A stretch of 64,000 nt of DNA from Bacillota bacterium (GCA_023409535.1 JAEYGZ010000039.1:558001-622000); one strand, 5' to 3'. Positions 32,558 through 42,051 are shown, numbered from the stretch's first letter. Translations and numbers: made by a program. Notes: generated from the letters alone by a model not told the origin.

Positions 32558-35221
32558 ATGGAGAGAGAACTGGCAAAAACTTATGATCCAAAAGACATTG
32601 AAGAAAGACTCTACCACAAATGGGAGGAGAAGAAATATTTTCATGCTGAGGTTGACCGCAGCAAGAAGCCCTTTACCATAGTGATCCCGCCGCCGAACAT
32701 TACCGGGCAGCTTCACATGGGCCATGCACTGGATAATACCATGCAGGATATTCTGATCCGTTTTAAGAGAATGCAGGGCTTTAATGCATTATGGCAGCCG
32801 GGAACGGATCATGCCAGTATTGCAACCGAGGTCAAGATCATTGAGCAGATGCGTAAGGAAGGCATAGCGAATAAAGAAGATATCGGCAGAGAGGCATTTT
32901 TAGAGCGTGCCTGGAAGTGGAAGGAAGAGTACGGCGGAAGAATTATCTCCCAGCTGAAGAAATTAGGCTCCTCCTGTGATTGGGACAGAGAGCGTTTTAC
33001 TATGGATGAGGGATGCTCCGACGCGGTAAATGAAGTGTTTATCAAGCTTTATAAAGAAGGCTATATCTATAAAGGCTCCAGAATCATCAACTGGTGTCCG
33101 GTATGCCAGACCTCTATCTCTGACGCTGAGGTTGAGCATGAGGAACAGGCGGGACATTTCTGGCATATTAAGTACCCTATCGTGGGGGAGGACGGCTTTG
33201 TAGAGGTGGCTACCACAAGACCTGAGACAATGCTGGGAGATACCGCAGTTGCTGTTCATCCTGAGGATGAGAGATATAAGCACCTGATCGGCAGGAAGGT
33301 TATGCTTCCCCTTATGAACCGTGAGATTCCTATAGTGGCTGATACTTATGTTGATAAGGAATTTGGTACCGGTGTGGTTAAGATTACACCTGCTCATGAC
33401 CCCAATGATTTTGAGGTTGGTAAGAGACACAGCCTTCCTGAGATTAATGTCATGAACGATGATGCCACCATCAATGCAAACGGCGGCAAGTATCAGGGCA
33501 TGGACCGTTATGAGGCTCGTAAGGTGATTGTAAATGAACTGAAGGAGCTGGGACTTCTTGTGAAGGTAGAGGATCACTCTCATAATGTAGGAACCCATGA
33601 CCGCTGCACCACCACAGTGGAACCTCTTATTAAGCAGCAATGGTTTGTAAAGATGGATGAGCTGATTAAGCCGGCAATTGAAAATGTAAAGAATGGTGAG
33701 ATTCAGTTTGTACCGGAACGGTTTGATAAGATCTACTTTAACTGGGCAGATAATATCCGCGACTGGTGTATCTCCAGACAGCTCTGGTGGGGACACCGGA
33801 TTCCGGCTTATTACTGCGATGGCTGCGGTGAGATTATCGTAGCGGGAGAAGAGCCCTCAAGATGTCCGAAATGCGGTTCTGCCCATTTGAAGCAGGATGA
33901 GGATACCCTGGACACCTGGTTCAGCTCCGCATTATGGCCCTTCTCAACCCTGGGATGGCCGGAGAAGACAGAGGATCTGGATTATTTCTATCCCACGGAT
34001 GTTCTGGTAACCGGCCACGATATTATCTTCTTCTGGGTACTCAGAATGGTATTTTCCGGCTATGCACACATGGGTGAGAAGCCCTTCAGCAAAGTTCTCA
34101 TTCACGGTCTGGTGAGAGACTCCCAGGGACGGAAGATGAGTAAATCCCTTGGCAATGGTATCGACCCGCTTGAGGTGATTGATAAATACGGTGCGGATGC
34201 CCTTCGCTTCTCCCTGATTACAGGCAATGCTCCGGGTAATGACATGCGCTTCTATTGGGAAAGAGTGGAATCCAGCCGTAACTTTGCCAATAAGGTATGG
34301 AATGCTTCCCGCTTTATTATGATGAATTTGGAGAAGGCAGCTATTTCAGATACCATTGATGAGAAGCTGTTAACCTTTGCAGACAAGTGGATATTATCTA
34401 AGGCCAATGCGCTGGTAACTGAAGTTACGGAAGGCTTGGAGAGCTATGATCTTGGTATTGCGGCACAGAAGGTATATGATTTCATCTGGGAAGAGTTCTG
34501 TGACTGGTATATCGAAATGGTGAAGCCCAGACTTTACAGTGAGACTGATGAGACCAAGGCAGCGGCGCTCTGGACCTTAAAGCACGTGCTTATCACCTCC
34601 CTGAAGCTGCTGCATCCCTATATGCCCTTTGTCACAGAGGAGATCTTCTGTACCCTTCAGGAAATGTCAGGTCATAAGGAAGCGGATTCCATCATGATCT
34701 CAGACTGGCCGTTATACAACGCCAGGTTTGACTATGCAAAGGAGGCGGAGGCTGTAGAGCTGATTAAGGAAGCTGTTAAGGGCATCCGCAATGTCCGCAC
34801 GGAGATGAATGTTCCGCCCGGCAGAAAGGCTACGGTAATCGTAGTTTCCGACAGCGGGAAGGTTCGTGACATCTTTGCTGACAGCAAGGTATTCTTTGCG
34901 ACCTTAGGCTATGCCAATGAGATTCGTGTTCAAAGTGATAAGACGGGAATTGACCAGGATGCCGTATCTGCAGTAGTACCCGGTGCCGTAATCTATATTC
35001 CCTTTGCCGACCTGGTAGACATCGATAAGGAGATCGAACGTCTGACCAAGGAAAGGGAACGTCTGGAGGGTGAATTAAAGCGTGTCAACGGCATGCTTGC
35101 CAATCCGAATTTTGTAAATAAGGCTCCGGAGAGTAAGCTGGCCGAGGAACGGGCAAAACTTGTGAAATATGCCGATATGATGAAGCAGGTAACAGAGCGT
35201 CTGGAGCACTTCAGTAAATAG
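32558..35221 (+). CDS. valS: Valyl-tRNA synthetase
   Basis: An 887-residue class I synthetase. PPNITGQLHMGHALDN is the HIGH region, an editing CP1 domain spans about 190-340 (TTRPETMLGDTAV), the zinc ribbon-like CDGCGE...CPKCGS is around 425-445, KMSKSLGNG is the KMSKS loop, and the last 60 residues form the ValRS coiled-coil arm (DKEIERLTKERERLEGEL). ATG 32558 follows AAAGGAAG; an upstream extension to 32477 runs through the T-box terminator and is not coding. It charges tRNA-Val and edits Thr-tRNA-Val. Expression depends on the valine T-box. Confidence 0.97.
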   Translation: MERELAKTYDPKDIEERLYHKWEEKKYFHAEVDRSKKPFTIVIPPPNITGQLHMGHALDNTMQDILIRFKRMQGFNALWQPGTDHASIATEVKIIEQMRKEGIANKEDIGREAFLERAWKWKEEYGGRIISQLKKLGSSCDWDRERFTMDEGCSDAVNEVFIKLYKEGYIYKGSRIINWCPVCQTSISDAEVEHEEQAGHFWHIKYPIVGEDGFVEVATTRPETMLGDTAVAVHPEDERYKHLIGRKVMLPLMNREIPIVADTYVDKEFGTGVVKITPAHDPNDFEVGKRHSLPEINVMNDDATINANGGKYQGMDRYEARKVIVNELKELGLLVKVEDHSHNVGTHDRCTTTVEPLIKQQWFVKMDELIKPAIENVKNGEIQFVPERFDKIYFNWADNIRDWCISRQLWWGHRIPAYYCDGCGEIIVAGEEPSRCPKCGSAHLKQDEDTLDTWFSSALWPFSTLGWPEKTEDLDYFYPTDVLVTGHDIIFFWVLRMVFSGYAHMGEKPFSKVLIHGLVRDSQGRKMSKSLGNGIDPLEVIDKYGADALRFSLITGNAPGNDMRFYWERVESSRNFANKVWNASRFIMMNLEKAAISDTIDEKLLTFADKWILSKANALVTEVTEGLESYDLGIAAQKVYDFIWEEFCDWYIEMVKPRLYSETDETKAAALWTLKHVLITSLKLLHPYMPFVTEEIFCTLQEMSGHKEADSIMISDWPLYNARFDYAKEAEAVELIKEAVKGIRNVRTEMNVPPGRKATVIVVSDSGKVRDIFADSKVFFATLGYANEIRVQSDKTGIDQDAVSAVVPGAVIYIPFADLVDIDKEIERLTKERERLEGELKRVNGMLANPNFVNKAPESKLAEERAKLVKYADMMKQVTERLEHFSK

Positions 35222-35381
35222 GCATATCTTTTATCATTGATTATTCTGTCATAATTTCTGCAAGCTGCGCATATAATTTATGGGTTGTGCAGCTTGCGGG
35301 TTTTTGTGCATAACGTAGACAGGAAAACATTTACATGTGATTTCTTTGGTAAAAGTCCATAAGTTATGCAAAAAATTCATA

Positions 35382-35410
35382 TTGACATATGACAAGTTTA
35401 CTGCTATTCT
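35382..35410 (+). promoter_or_regulatory. Promoter of the licT-PTS operon
   Basis: TTGACA (35382-35387), 17 bases, TATTCT (35405-35410), followed at once by the ribonucleic antiterminator site. Confidence 0.65.
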
Positions 35411-35429
35411 AGTTACAGATGTAAAAAAT

Positions 35430-35499
35430 GGATTGTTACTGGACCGCAGGCAAAACCAAATTTTATGGGATACTAATCTCATAAGGTTTGGTTTTTTTT
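35430..35499 (+). promoter_or_regulatory. RAT antiterminator and overlapping terminator
   Basis: GGATTGTTACTG...GCAGGCAAAACC (35430-35457) is almost identical to the RAT sites bound by LicT/SacT-type proteins. Its 3' end overlaps a terminator in which AACCAAATTTTATG pairs with CATAAGGTTTGGTT (two G-U pairs) followed by eight T. LicT binding would stabilise the RAT hairpin and let transcription continue. Confidence 0.93.
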
Positions 35500-35519
35500 A
35501 TTTGCAGAAGGAGGTCAAT

Positions 35520-36368
35520 ATGCAGGTTGAACGTGTAATCAACAATAATGTAGTCAGTGCTTTTGATCCCAAGGGCAAAGAAGTCATTATTATGGGCAAG
35601 GGGATAGGCTTTCAGGCAAAGCCGGGTAAGGAGATTGATCAGTCTCTGATAGAGAAGGTATTCTACCTGGAAAGCCAGACAACTGTAAATAAGTTCAAGG
35701 AATTAATTGAAAACCTGCCGCTGGAGCATATTCAGGTCTCCAGTGAGATTATTACGTATGCGGATAAAGTTCTGAATCGAAAGTTAAATCCAAATATCTA
35801 TATTACTTTGACAGATCATATCAATTTTGCAATTGAACGCTTCAGGCAGGACATGCTGTTTGACAATCCGCTTCTGTGGGATGTACAGCGGCTCTATCGC
35901 CAGGAATATCTGATTGGTGAATATGCCATCGCACTGATTGAAAAGCGCTTGGGCATCAGACTTCCGGTGGATGAGGCAGCGTCAATCGCCCTCCATTTTG
36001 TGAATGCGGAGTACAATACGATAATGAGTCAGACAATGAATATCACAAAGATGCTTCCGCGGGTATTGCAGATTGTCAAAGATGACTTCGGAATTGCGTT
36101 AGAAGAAAACTCAATCCATTATGAGAGGTTTGTCACACACTTAAGATTCCTGGTACAACGAATCATTCACCAGGAGCAACTGGATAATATTGATATGGAA
36201 TTTTGCGAGATGGTAAAAAATCTATATCCGCTGGAGTTTAACAGCAGTGAGAAAATCGGAGATTATCTGAAAGAGTGCTTTCAGGTTGAGATTGTAACGG
36301 AAGAACTGGCAATGCTCTCGATCCACATCCGCCGGGTGGTCTTAGGCAACCGCGCAAGAAACAGTTAG
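35520..36368 (+). CDS. licT: LicT/BglG family transcriptional antiterminator
   Basis: A 282-residue antiterminator: CAT RNA-binding domain (residues 1-55, VINNNVVSAFDPKGKEVIIMGKGIGF region), PRD1 and PRD2. Histidines phosphorylated in the family are visible in LEHIQV, TDHINF, ALHFVN and SIHIRR. AAGGAGG gives the start at 35520. It binds the RAT site in its own leader and so controls itself and the following PTS genes. In LicT-type proteins PRD1 is phosphorylated by the EII when substrate is absent and PRD2 by HPr when preferred sugars are absent. Confidence 0.93.
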   Translation: MQVERVINNNVVSAFDPKGKEVIIMGKGIGFQAKPGKEIDQSLIEKVFYLESQTTVNKFKELIENLPLEHIQVSSEIITYADKVLNRKLNPNIYITLTDHINFAIERFRQDMLFDNPLLWDVQRLYRQEYLIGEYAIALIEKRLGIRLPVDEAASIALHFVNAEYNTIMSQTMNITKMLPRVLQIVKDDFGIALEENSIHYERFVTHLRFLVQRIIHQEQLDNIDMEFCEMVKNLYPLEFNSSEKIGDYLKECFQVEIVTEELAMLSIHIRRVVLGNRARNS

Positions 36369-36452
36369 AGAGATTAGTATCGCTAAGCATACAAGCCATT
36401 TAGAGAGCAGCAAAGGCGCTAATCTTCAAATAGGAAAGGAATGTAGGCTGGA

Positions 36453-36950
36453 ATGTTTAATACTTGGAAAGAAAAATTGGGTTTTGGAAAAGACAAAGGG
36501 CTGACAATATTATCTCCGATGACCGGAAAGACATATCCCTTAAGTAAGGTAAACGACCCGGTATTCAAAGACAAAATCGTCGGAGACGGGCTTGCGATTA
36601 TGCCGGATAAGGGCAGAGTTGTCGCTCCCTTTGATGGAACAGTTACGATGTTGTTTGAAACAAAGCATGCAATCAGTATCCGCTCCGAACAAGGAGTAGA
36701 AGTATTGATCCATATAGGACTTGATACCGTGAATCTGAAAGGGGAACACTATATAGCCATTGTAAAGACCGGTGATACAGTCAAAGCGGGTGATCTGCTT
36801 CTGGAATTTGATATGGAACAGATTACGGCAGCCGGATATGAGCTGATGACTCCGGTGGTTATCTGTAATACGGCAGAGTATTCAGAGATTATTCCTTTCA
36901 CAGGTAATACTGTTAGTGAGCTGGATCTGATTATGACGATTAAGAAATAA
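36453..36950 (+). CDS. PTS glucose-family enzyme IIA
   Basis: A 165-residue IIA-Glc/Crr-type domain. His87 in VLIHIGLDT is the phosphorylated residue and His72 in TKHAIS its partner. The motif PMTGKTYPLSKVNDPVFKDK is the start of the beta-sandwich fold. It takes phosphate from HPr and passes it to a IIB domain. Here it is a free-standing protein, whereas in the similar E. coli NagE the IIA is fused to IICB. It lies 84 bases after licT and just before a HPr gene and IICB gene. Confidence 0.92.
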   Translation: MFNTWKEKLGFGKDKGLTILSPMTGKTYPLSKVNDPVFKDKIVGDGLAIMPDKGRVVAPFDGTVTMLFETKHAISIRSEQGVEVLIHIGLDTVNLKGEHYIAIVKTGDTVKAGDLLLEFDMEQITAAGYELMTPVVICNTAEYSEIIPFTGNTVSELDLIMTIKK

Positions 36951-36985
36951 CAATTACCGGATGGACAGGAAAGGAGGTTTTCTGG

Positions 36986-37243
36986 ATGAAAGAGATAACC
37001 TATGTAATCACAGATGAGATTGGCATTCATGCAAGACCGGCAGGATTACTTGTGAAGGCGGTCAGCAAATTTCAAAGTAATATTACAATTAAGAAGGGTG
37101 AGTCTGAAGGAAATGCAAAAAGTATCATTGCGTTAATGACACTTGGAGTAAAACAGGGCGATGAAATTACATTTCTGATTGACGGACCGGATGAAGCGGA
37201 AGCTTCTGAATCACTTGGGGTTTTCTTAAAGGAAAATTTATAA
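36986..37243 (+). CDS. HPr-like phosphocarrier
   Basis: An 85-residue HPr. GIHARPAG carries the catalytic His15 and GNAKSI the regulatory Ser46, so both enzyme I and HPr kinase sites are present. AAAGGAGG precedes the ATG. Its place inside a sugar-specific PTS operon suggests a dedicated or second HPr rather than the general ptsH, which usually pairs with ptsI; no enzyme I gene is in the window. Confidence 0.9.
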   Translation: MKEITYVITDEIGIHARPAGLLVKAVSKFQSNITIKKGESEGNAKSIIALMTLGVKQGDEITFLIDGPDEAEASESLGVFLKENL

Positions 37244-37293
37244 ATATAAGAAACCGCTGGAAATCAGCAAATTAAAAAGGAGGAGTAGACTAT

Positions 37294-38727
37294 ATGATGA
37301 AATTTTTACAAAGACTGGGAAGGTCTTTAATGCTGCCGGTAGCATGTTTGCCGGTGGCAGGTATCATGATGGGTATCGGTTATTATATCGACCCGTCAGG
37401 ATGGGGGGCCAATAATGTAATCGCAGCTTTCCTGATCAAAGCAGGCGGTGCGATTCTGGATCACATGGCATTATTATTTGCAATCGGTGTATCCGTTGGT
37501 ATGGCGGATGACCATGAGGGTACCTCGGGTCTTGCGGGCCTTGTGTCCTGGCTGATGTTCACTACTCTGTTATCAAGCGGAGCAGTGGCAATGTTTACCG
37601 GAGCTGATGCAGATCCTTCATTTGCAAAGATTGAGAATGCCTTTATCGGTATTCTTGCAGGTTTGATCGGTGCTTTTTGTTATAACCGCTTTAAGAACAC
37701 GAAGCTGCCGACGGCCCTCGCTTTCTTCAGCGGTAAGCGAAGCGTTGCGATTGTCACGGCAGGTATTACTATCATAGTAAGTGTAGTTCTGTTCTTTGTA
37801 TGGCCATTTGTATATGGAGCACTTGTTGCATTTGGTAAAGCAATTATCAGTACCGGAGCAGTTGGAGCGGGTATTTACGGCTTCTTCAACCGCCTGTTAA
37901 TCCCTACAGGACTTCATCATGCATTAAACAGCGTATTCTGGTTTGATGTTGCAGACATTAATGACTTAGGTAAGTTCTGGTCAGGTGAGGGTGTTTTGGG
38001 TGAGACCGGTATGTATATGTCAGGCTTCTTCCCGGTAATGATGTTTGGTCTGCCCGGAGCTGCTTTGGCTATGTATCACACAGCACAGACCAAGAAGAAG
38101 AAGGTAGCGGCTTCCTTACTTATGGCAGCAGCGCTATGTTCCTTCTTAACTGGCGTTACCGAGCCTTTGGAGTTCTCTTTTATGTTTCTGGCTCCGGTAT
38201 TATATTTAATTCATGCAGGCTTGACAGGTATTTCCTGCTTCATTATTGCATTGCTTCCTACCAGAGCGGGCTTTAACTTCAGTGCCGGGTTAATCGATTT
38301 TATCCTCAGCTTGAAAGCTCCTATGGCTCAGAATCCCTGGCTGTTGCTGCCCATCGGTCTTGTGTTCTTTGCAGTATATTATGTAATCTTCCGTTTTGTT
38401 ATCACGAAGTTCAACTTAAAGACTCCTGGTCGTGAAGATGATATGGATAATGAGGAAGATATGAAGGCAACTCTTTCCAATAGTAATTTTGCTGATGTAG
38501 CTGCAAAGGTATTGGAAGGTCTTGGCGGAAAGAGCAATATTGTATCAGTAGATAACTGTGTTACCAGACTTCGTCTTGAGATTAAGGATTATACCTTAGT
38601 AAATGAGAAGACGATTAAGTCGGCAGGTGTTGCCGGAGTAATCAGACCAAGCAAGACCAGCGTTCAGGTTGTTGTTGGAACTCAGGTTCAGTTTGTTGCG
38701 GATGAATTCAAGAAACTGATGAAGTAA
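37294..38727 (+). CDS. nagE: PTS enzyme IICB, N-acetylglucosamine/glucose family
   Basis: A 477-residue IICB. The IIC membrane domain (about 1-375) has eight to ten helices and the substrate-site signatures NRLLIPTGLHHALNSVFWF and FLTGVTEPLEFSFMFLAP, closely like E. coli NagE. The IIB domain from about 395 holds the phosphocysteine Cys422 in VDNCVTRLRLE. GlcNAc is the most likely substrate; glucose is possible. AAGGAGGAG precedes two adjacent ATG codons (37294 and 37297). Last gene of the licT operon, ended by a hairpin at 38757. Confidence 0.88.
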   Translation: MMKFLQRLGRSLMLPVACLPVAGIMMGIGYYIDPSGWGANNVIAAFLIKAGGAILDHMALLFAIGVSVGMADDHEGTSGLAGLVSWLMFTTLLSSGAVAMFTGADADPSFAKIENAFIGILAGLIGAFCYNRFKNTKLPTALAFFSGKRSVAIVTAGITIIVSVVLFFVWPFVYGALVAFGKAIISTGAVGAGIYGFFNRLLIPTGLHHALNSVFWFDVADINDLGKFWSGEGVLGETGMYMSGFFPVMMFGLPGAALAMYHTAQTKKKKVAASLLMAAALCSFLTGVTEPLEFSFMFLAPVLYLIHAGLTGISCFIIALLPTRAGFNFSAGLIDFILSLKAPMAQNPWLLLPIGLVFFAVYYVIFRFVITKFNLKTPGREDDMDNEEDMKATLSNSNFADVAAKVLEGLGGKSNIVSVDNCVTRLRLEIKDYTLVNEKTIKSAGVAGVIRPSKTSVQVVVGTQVQFVADEFKKLMK

Positions 38728-38756
38728 GGAGTTCCCAGGCAGATAAAGAAACAAAT

Positions 38757-38792
38757 ACAGGGATAGGAATGCATGCATTCCTATCCCTGTTT
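38757..38792 (+). terminator. Terminator of the PTS operon
   Basis: A 34-base perfect palindrome: ACAGGGATAGGAATGCA followed by its exact complement, then TTATT. Confidence 0.8.
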
Positions 38793-38940
38793 ATTCGGTA
38801 CCCGGGCTTTTGTCCACTTACCGTTAGGAGGAAGGATAATTTACATACATTTTAACATAAGATGTATAATTTTGCTGGATTCCCTACGGATTTATACTGT
38901 ATAATAGAGTCAGAATTCATTTTGATTGCAGGTGGTAGAT

Positions 38941-39042
38941 ATGAAAGACCTGGAGCAGGGGCTTCCGCTTTCTATTCTTCATCATGGGCTTACAGCAAAA
39001 AGGGAACGGCTGGAATCCTTTGGACAGAGAGCATTGGGTTGA
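38941..39042 (+). CDS. Possible 33-residue small protein before mgsA
   Basis: ATG at 38941 follows AGGTGG at a 5-base spacing and opens a 33-codon frame ending in TGA at 39040-39042. The product begins MKDLEQGLPLSIL and is basic at its end. A -10-like TATAAT lies at 38900-38905. It ends 57 bases before mgsA. It could be a leader peptide, a small protein or chance; there is no homology I recognise. Confidence 0.3.
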   Translation: MKDLEQGLPLSILHHGLTAKRERLESFGQRALG

Positions 39043-39099
39043 TAATGGATGGATCTAGTGATATGATTAATAAAAACAGGTGGAAGAGAGGATTTTGTT

Positions 39100-39579
39100 A
39101 TGCTTAAGGATGAATATATCAGCTTTACAATTGAGAGACAAAAACATATTGCCCTGATCGCTCATGACAGCAAGAAGAAGGAGCTGGTTGATTGGGTTGA
39201 GGTGAATAAGAATGTACTTAAGAATCATTTTCTGTGCGGTACAGGCACGACTGCAAGAATGATTGCAGATAAAACGGAACTGCCGGTGAAGGCATATAAC
39301 AGCGGTCCCCTTGGCGGTGATCAGCAGATCGGTTCCAGAATTGTGGAGGGAAATATTGATTTTGTAGTCTTTTTTTGGGATCCGCTTGAGTCACAGCCTC
39401 ATGATCCGGATGTGAAAGCGCTGCTTCGTATTGCGGCGGTTTATGATATTCCTGTTGCAAATAATAGGGCTACTGCCGATTTTATGATTACCTCAAAATA
39501 CATGAATGAAGAGTATGAGAGAAAGGTACTTAATTACAACACGGTCATCCAGCGAAGAATTAAGGAGTTAAGTGAATAA
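39100..39579 (+). CDS. mgsA: Methylglyoxal synthase
   Basis: A 159-residue MgsA. IALIAHDSKKKELVDW, CGTGTTARMI, SGPLGGDQQIGSRI (catalytic Asp) and FFWDPLESQPHDPDVKALLR are the family's phosphate and substrate motifs. It converts dihydroxyacetone phosphate to methylglyoxal and phosphate, bypassing lower glycolysis when phosphate is scarce or sugar phosphate accumulates. Placed after a PTS operon, it may relieve overflow. GAGAGGA lies before the ATG. Confidence 0.93.
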   Translation: MLKDEYISFTIERQKHIALIAHDSKKKELVDWVEVNKNVLKNHFLCGTGTTARMIADKTELPVKAYNSGPLGGDQQIGSRIVEGNIDFVVFFWDPLESQPHDPDVKALLRIAAVYDIPVANNRATADFMITSKYMNEEYERKVLNYNTVIQRRIKELSE

Positions 39580-39737
39580 GAACAATTTCCAGGGCGGTTG
39601 CGGAACTAACAATAAGTTGGTGCGCAAGCGTCTTTTGTTTTTGTTGCCCATATGTGTATTACATAAGCATCTTTATTAACTAGGAATCAGTTAAGTGAAT
39701 AAAATATACTAATTACTATTGTAGTCAGGATTCATGT

Positions 39738-41111
39738 ATGGAATGTAAATTTGGAGAGGTGTTTAAGAGGTTAAGGCTCAATGAATATGACATATATTAT
39801 GATGCAGTCAGAAATATTGATCCACAGGCGATAAATATACCGCAGGGATATGAGGTTGAGCTATTTGCGTTTGGACTTGATGCTCCCATTGATATGGTAT
39901 TCTCGGAGGAAGGCGATCTGTACATCGCAGATTCCGGAATCAACTCGGGGAATCCAAGGATATTACGATTAACCAACGGCTTCTTTGAAATTGTTGCGCA
40001 GAATTTTGTCGCACCCATTACAGGTATCAACTATTTGGACGGAAACCTATATATCTCTCACAATGGGTATATCACTGTTTTACGAAGGAATGGAAGCAGG
40101 CAGGACATTGTATCAGGGCTGCCTTGTAATGGGGATTACGGTGCCAGTAATGTGGCTTTTGGTCCGGATGGCAAGATATATTTCGGGATTGGGACGGTTA
40201 CAAATTCAGGAGTGGTTGGGGCTGATAATCTGTGGGTATTCAATCACCCTTTCCTGCACGATCAGCCGGCTGCCAGAATCGTGCTCCTGGGGCAGAATTT
40301 TGAGTCGGATAATATCATGGCTGCAGGGGAGGAAAGGATCTCTACCGGAGCCTTTTCCCCGTACGGAGTAAGCAATGAGCCCTATGAATTCAGAAAAGGG
40401 GTTCTGAATAAGGCATCCGGCAGTATTCTAAGGGCAAACAGGGACGGCACGGAATTAGAACTTGTTGCATGGGGCTTCCGTAATCCCATACGAATAGGCT
40501 TCGACCGGGAATACCGGCTTCTCACCGTTAACCGCAACTATGATGTTAGAGGCAGCAGGCCGATTGCAAATGCACCGGATGAATTTTATTATGTTACGCC
40601 GGGGATTTGGCACGGATGGCCGGATTATGTGGCAGGCGAACCTGTAACCTCTCCGAGATTTCAGCCGGAGGGAGGCGTGCAGCCGCAATTTTTGCTGGCG
40701 TCGCATCCGAATATTCCTCCCAGACCGTTTTCTACCTTTCCGCCCCATTCCTCTCCTATGGGATTTGATATTAATTATGACAGGGAGTTTGGCCCAATTG
40801 GGGATATCTATTTTGCGGAGTACGGAAGCCTTGGAGCACAGACTATGGGACCGTCCGCTCCATATGCCGGCATCGGTCACAGAATTTCCAGACTCAATGT
40901 AACGACCGGGGATATCGATACCTTTATCAGTAACAAAAACGGTCTTCCGGCATTGAATGTTCAGGATCCCGGATTTGGCAGACTGGTGGATGTCGTCTTT
41001 GGGCCGGACAGTGCAATGTATTTATTGGATATAGGCATAAGCGAGCCAAGCAATGTCAACCGTTATATTCCGAATACCGGTGTCATATGGAGAGTAAGCA
41101 GATCACCGTAA
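39738..41111 (+). CDS. Beta-propeller protein of the glucose/sorbosone dehydrogenase type
   Basis: A 457-residue protein made of repeating blades: DMVFSEEGDLYIADSG, NVAFGPDGKIYFGIG, WGFRNPIRIGFDREYRLLTVN, GDIYFAEYGSLG and DVVFGPDSAMYLLDIG. This pattern is that of glucose/sorbosone dehydrogenase (PQQ-type) and related six-bladed propellers. There is no signal peptide although characterised relatives are mostly exported. The ribosome binding site is weak (CAGGATT). The gene stands alone with its own terminator at 41119. Enzyme activity and PQQ use are not proven; it could be a structural or spore-associated propeller. Confidence 0.7.
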   Translation: MECKFGEVFKRLRLNEYDIYYDAVRNIDPQAINIPQGYEVELFAFGLDAPIDMVFSEEGDLYIADSGINSGNPRILRLTNGFFEIVAQNFVAPITGINYLDGNLYISHNGYITVLRRNGSRQDIVSGLPCNGDYGASNVAFGPDGKIYFGIGTVTNSGVVGADNLWVFNHPFLHDQPAARIVLLGQNFESDNIMAAGEERISTGAFSPYGVSNEPYEFRKGVLNKASGSILRANRDGTELELVAWGFRNPIRIGFDREYRLLTVNRNYDVRGSRPIANAPDEFYYVTPGIWHGWPDYVAGEPVTSPRFQPEGGVQPQFLLASHPNIPPRPFSTFPPHSSPMGFDINYDREFGPIGDIYFAEYGSLGAQTMGPSAPYAGIGHRISRLNVTTGDIDTFISNKNGLPALNVQDPGFGRLVDVVFGPDSAMYLLDIGISEPSNVNRYIPNTGVIWRVSRSP

Positions 41112-41118
41112 AATAGGA

Positions 41119-41161
41119 GAGCCGTTGTCCCACAGACGATCTGTTGATGGAACAACGGCTC
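41119..41161 (+). terminator. Terminator between the propeller gene and the LysR gene
   Basis: GAGCCGTTGT pairs with ACAACGGCTC, then TTATTT; convergent genes on both sides. Confidence 0.8.
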
Positions 41162-41166
41162 ATTAT

Positions 41167-42051
41167 TTATTGAATATTTTCTGTCAGGCTGTCGATGAAA
41201 TACTTTGCTGCATCGGACATGGGAATATCATTATTATAGGCAGCCACTAACATACGTGCCGGAATATCCTGATCCGTATGGATGATTGCCAGCTCATCAA
41301 GCTCCTTCACACAAAAATCAGGAATAAAGGCGATACCGAGGCCGATTTTTGCCAGGTCAATGAGCAGGTCATTGCTGCTTAGCTCAATGTCAGGGACCAG
41401 ATCCAGAGAATTCTCCAGGAATAAATTATGAAGAAACATGCTGGTGGTGGAGCGCTTGTCCAACATCAGGATGGGATGCTGCTGCAGCTGGGCCAGAGTG
41501 ATCGGCCGGCCGGTTAAAGGGAAGGCTTCCCGGTTTGCAATAAAGATATCGTGAAACTCCTTCACAGGAAGGATCTGCATGGAATTATTCAGTGCCGAAT
41601 TGGGTGAATTTGTTACAATCACATCCACATCATTGCGCTCCAGAAGTCCTGCGCACTGGAGTGAGGTTGCGTTTGTCACCTTGATATGAATATTCGGATA
41701 TTTTTTATGAAAATTATTGAGGTAGGGTACCAGATAGTAGCGGCATATGGTATCACTTGCACCAATTCTTAACTGAATTCCGCTTTTGGGATCGGCGCAG
41801 AGCTGATTTTCACCCCGGCTGATGAGATTGATGGCAGGCTCGATATGCTTCAGGAGCAGCTCGCCCTCCTTCGTCAAAGCGACACGCTTCGTACTGCGGA
41901 TGAACAGGATTTGATTCAAACGCTTTTCCAGGGTCTTGATGGACTGGCTCACTGCTGATTGGGAGATGAACAGGGTTTCCGCCGCCTCAGAGAAACTCAG
42001 GCTCTTGGCGACATGATAGAAAACCTTATATAATTCATAATTGATATCCAT
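41167..42051 (-). CDS. LysR family transcriptional regulator
   Basis: A 294-residue LysR protein. The N-terminal helix-turn-helix (FSEAAETLFISQSAVSQSIKTLE) is typical, followed by a substrate-binding domain from about 88. It is transcribed away from purL across a 240-base gap, the usual LysR layout with a shared control region, so purL or its own gene could be targets. The effector is not evident. Confidence 0.9.
   Translation of the reverse strand: MDINYELYKVFYHVAKSLSFSEAAETLFISQSAVSQSIKTLEKRLNQILFIRSTKRVALTKEGELLLKHIEPAINLISRGENQLCADPKSGIQLRIGASDTICRYYLVPYLNNFHKKYPNIHIKVTNATSLQCAGLLERNDVDVIVTNSPNSALNNSMQILPVKEFHDIFIANREAFPLTGRPITLAQLQQHPILMLDKRSTTSMFLHNLFLENSLDLVPDIELSSNDLLIDLAKIGLGIAFIPDFCVKELDELAIIHTDQDIPARMLVAAYNNDIPMSDAAKYFIDSLTENIQ

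Noticed and set aside
38862..39107. 81-codon plus-strand ORF before mgsA
   Set aside because: No ribosome binding site and it conflicts with the better-supported small frame at 38941 and with the mgsA start region.
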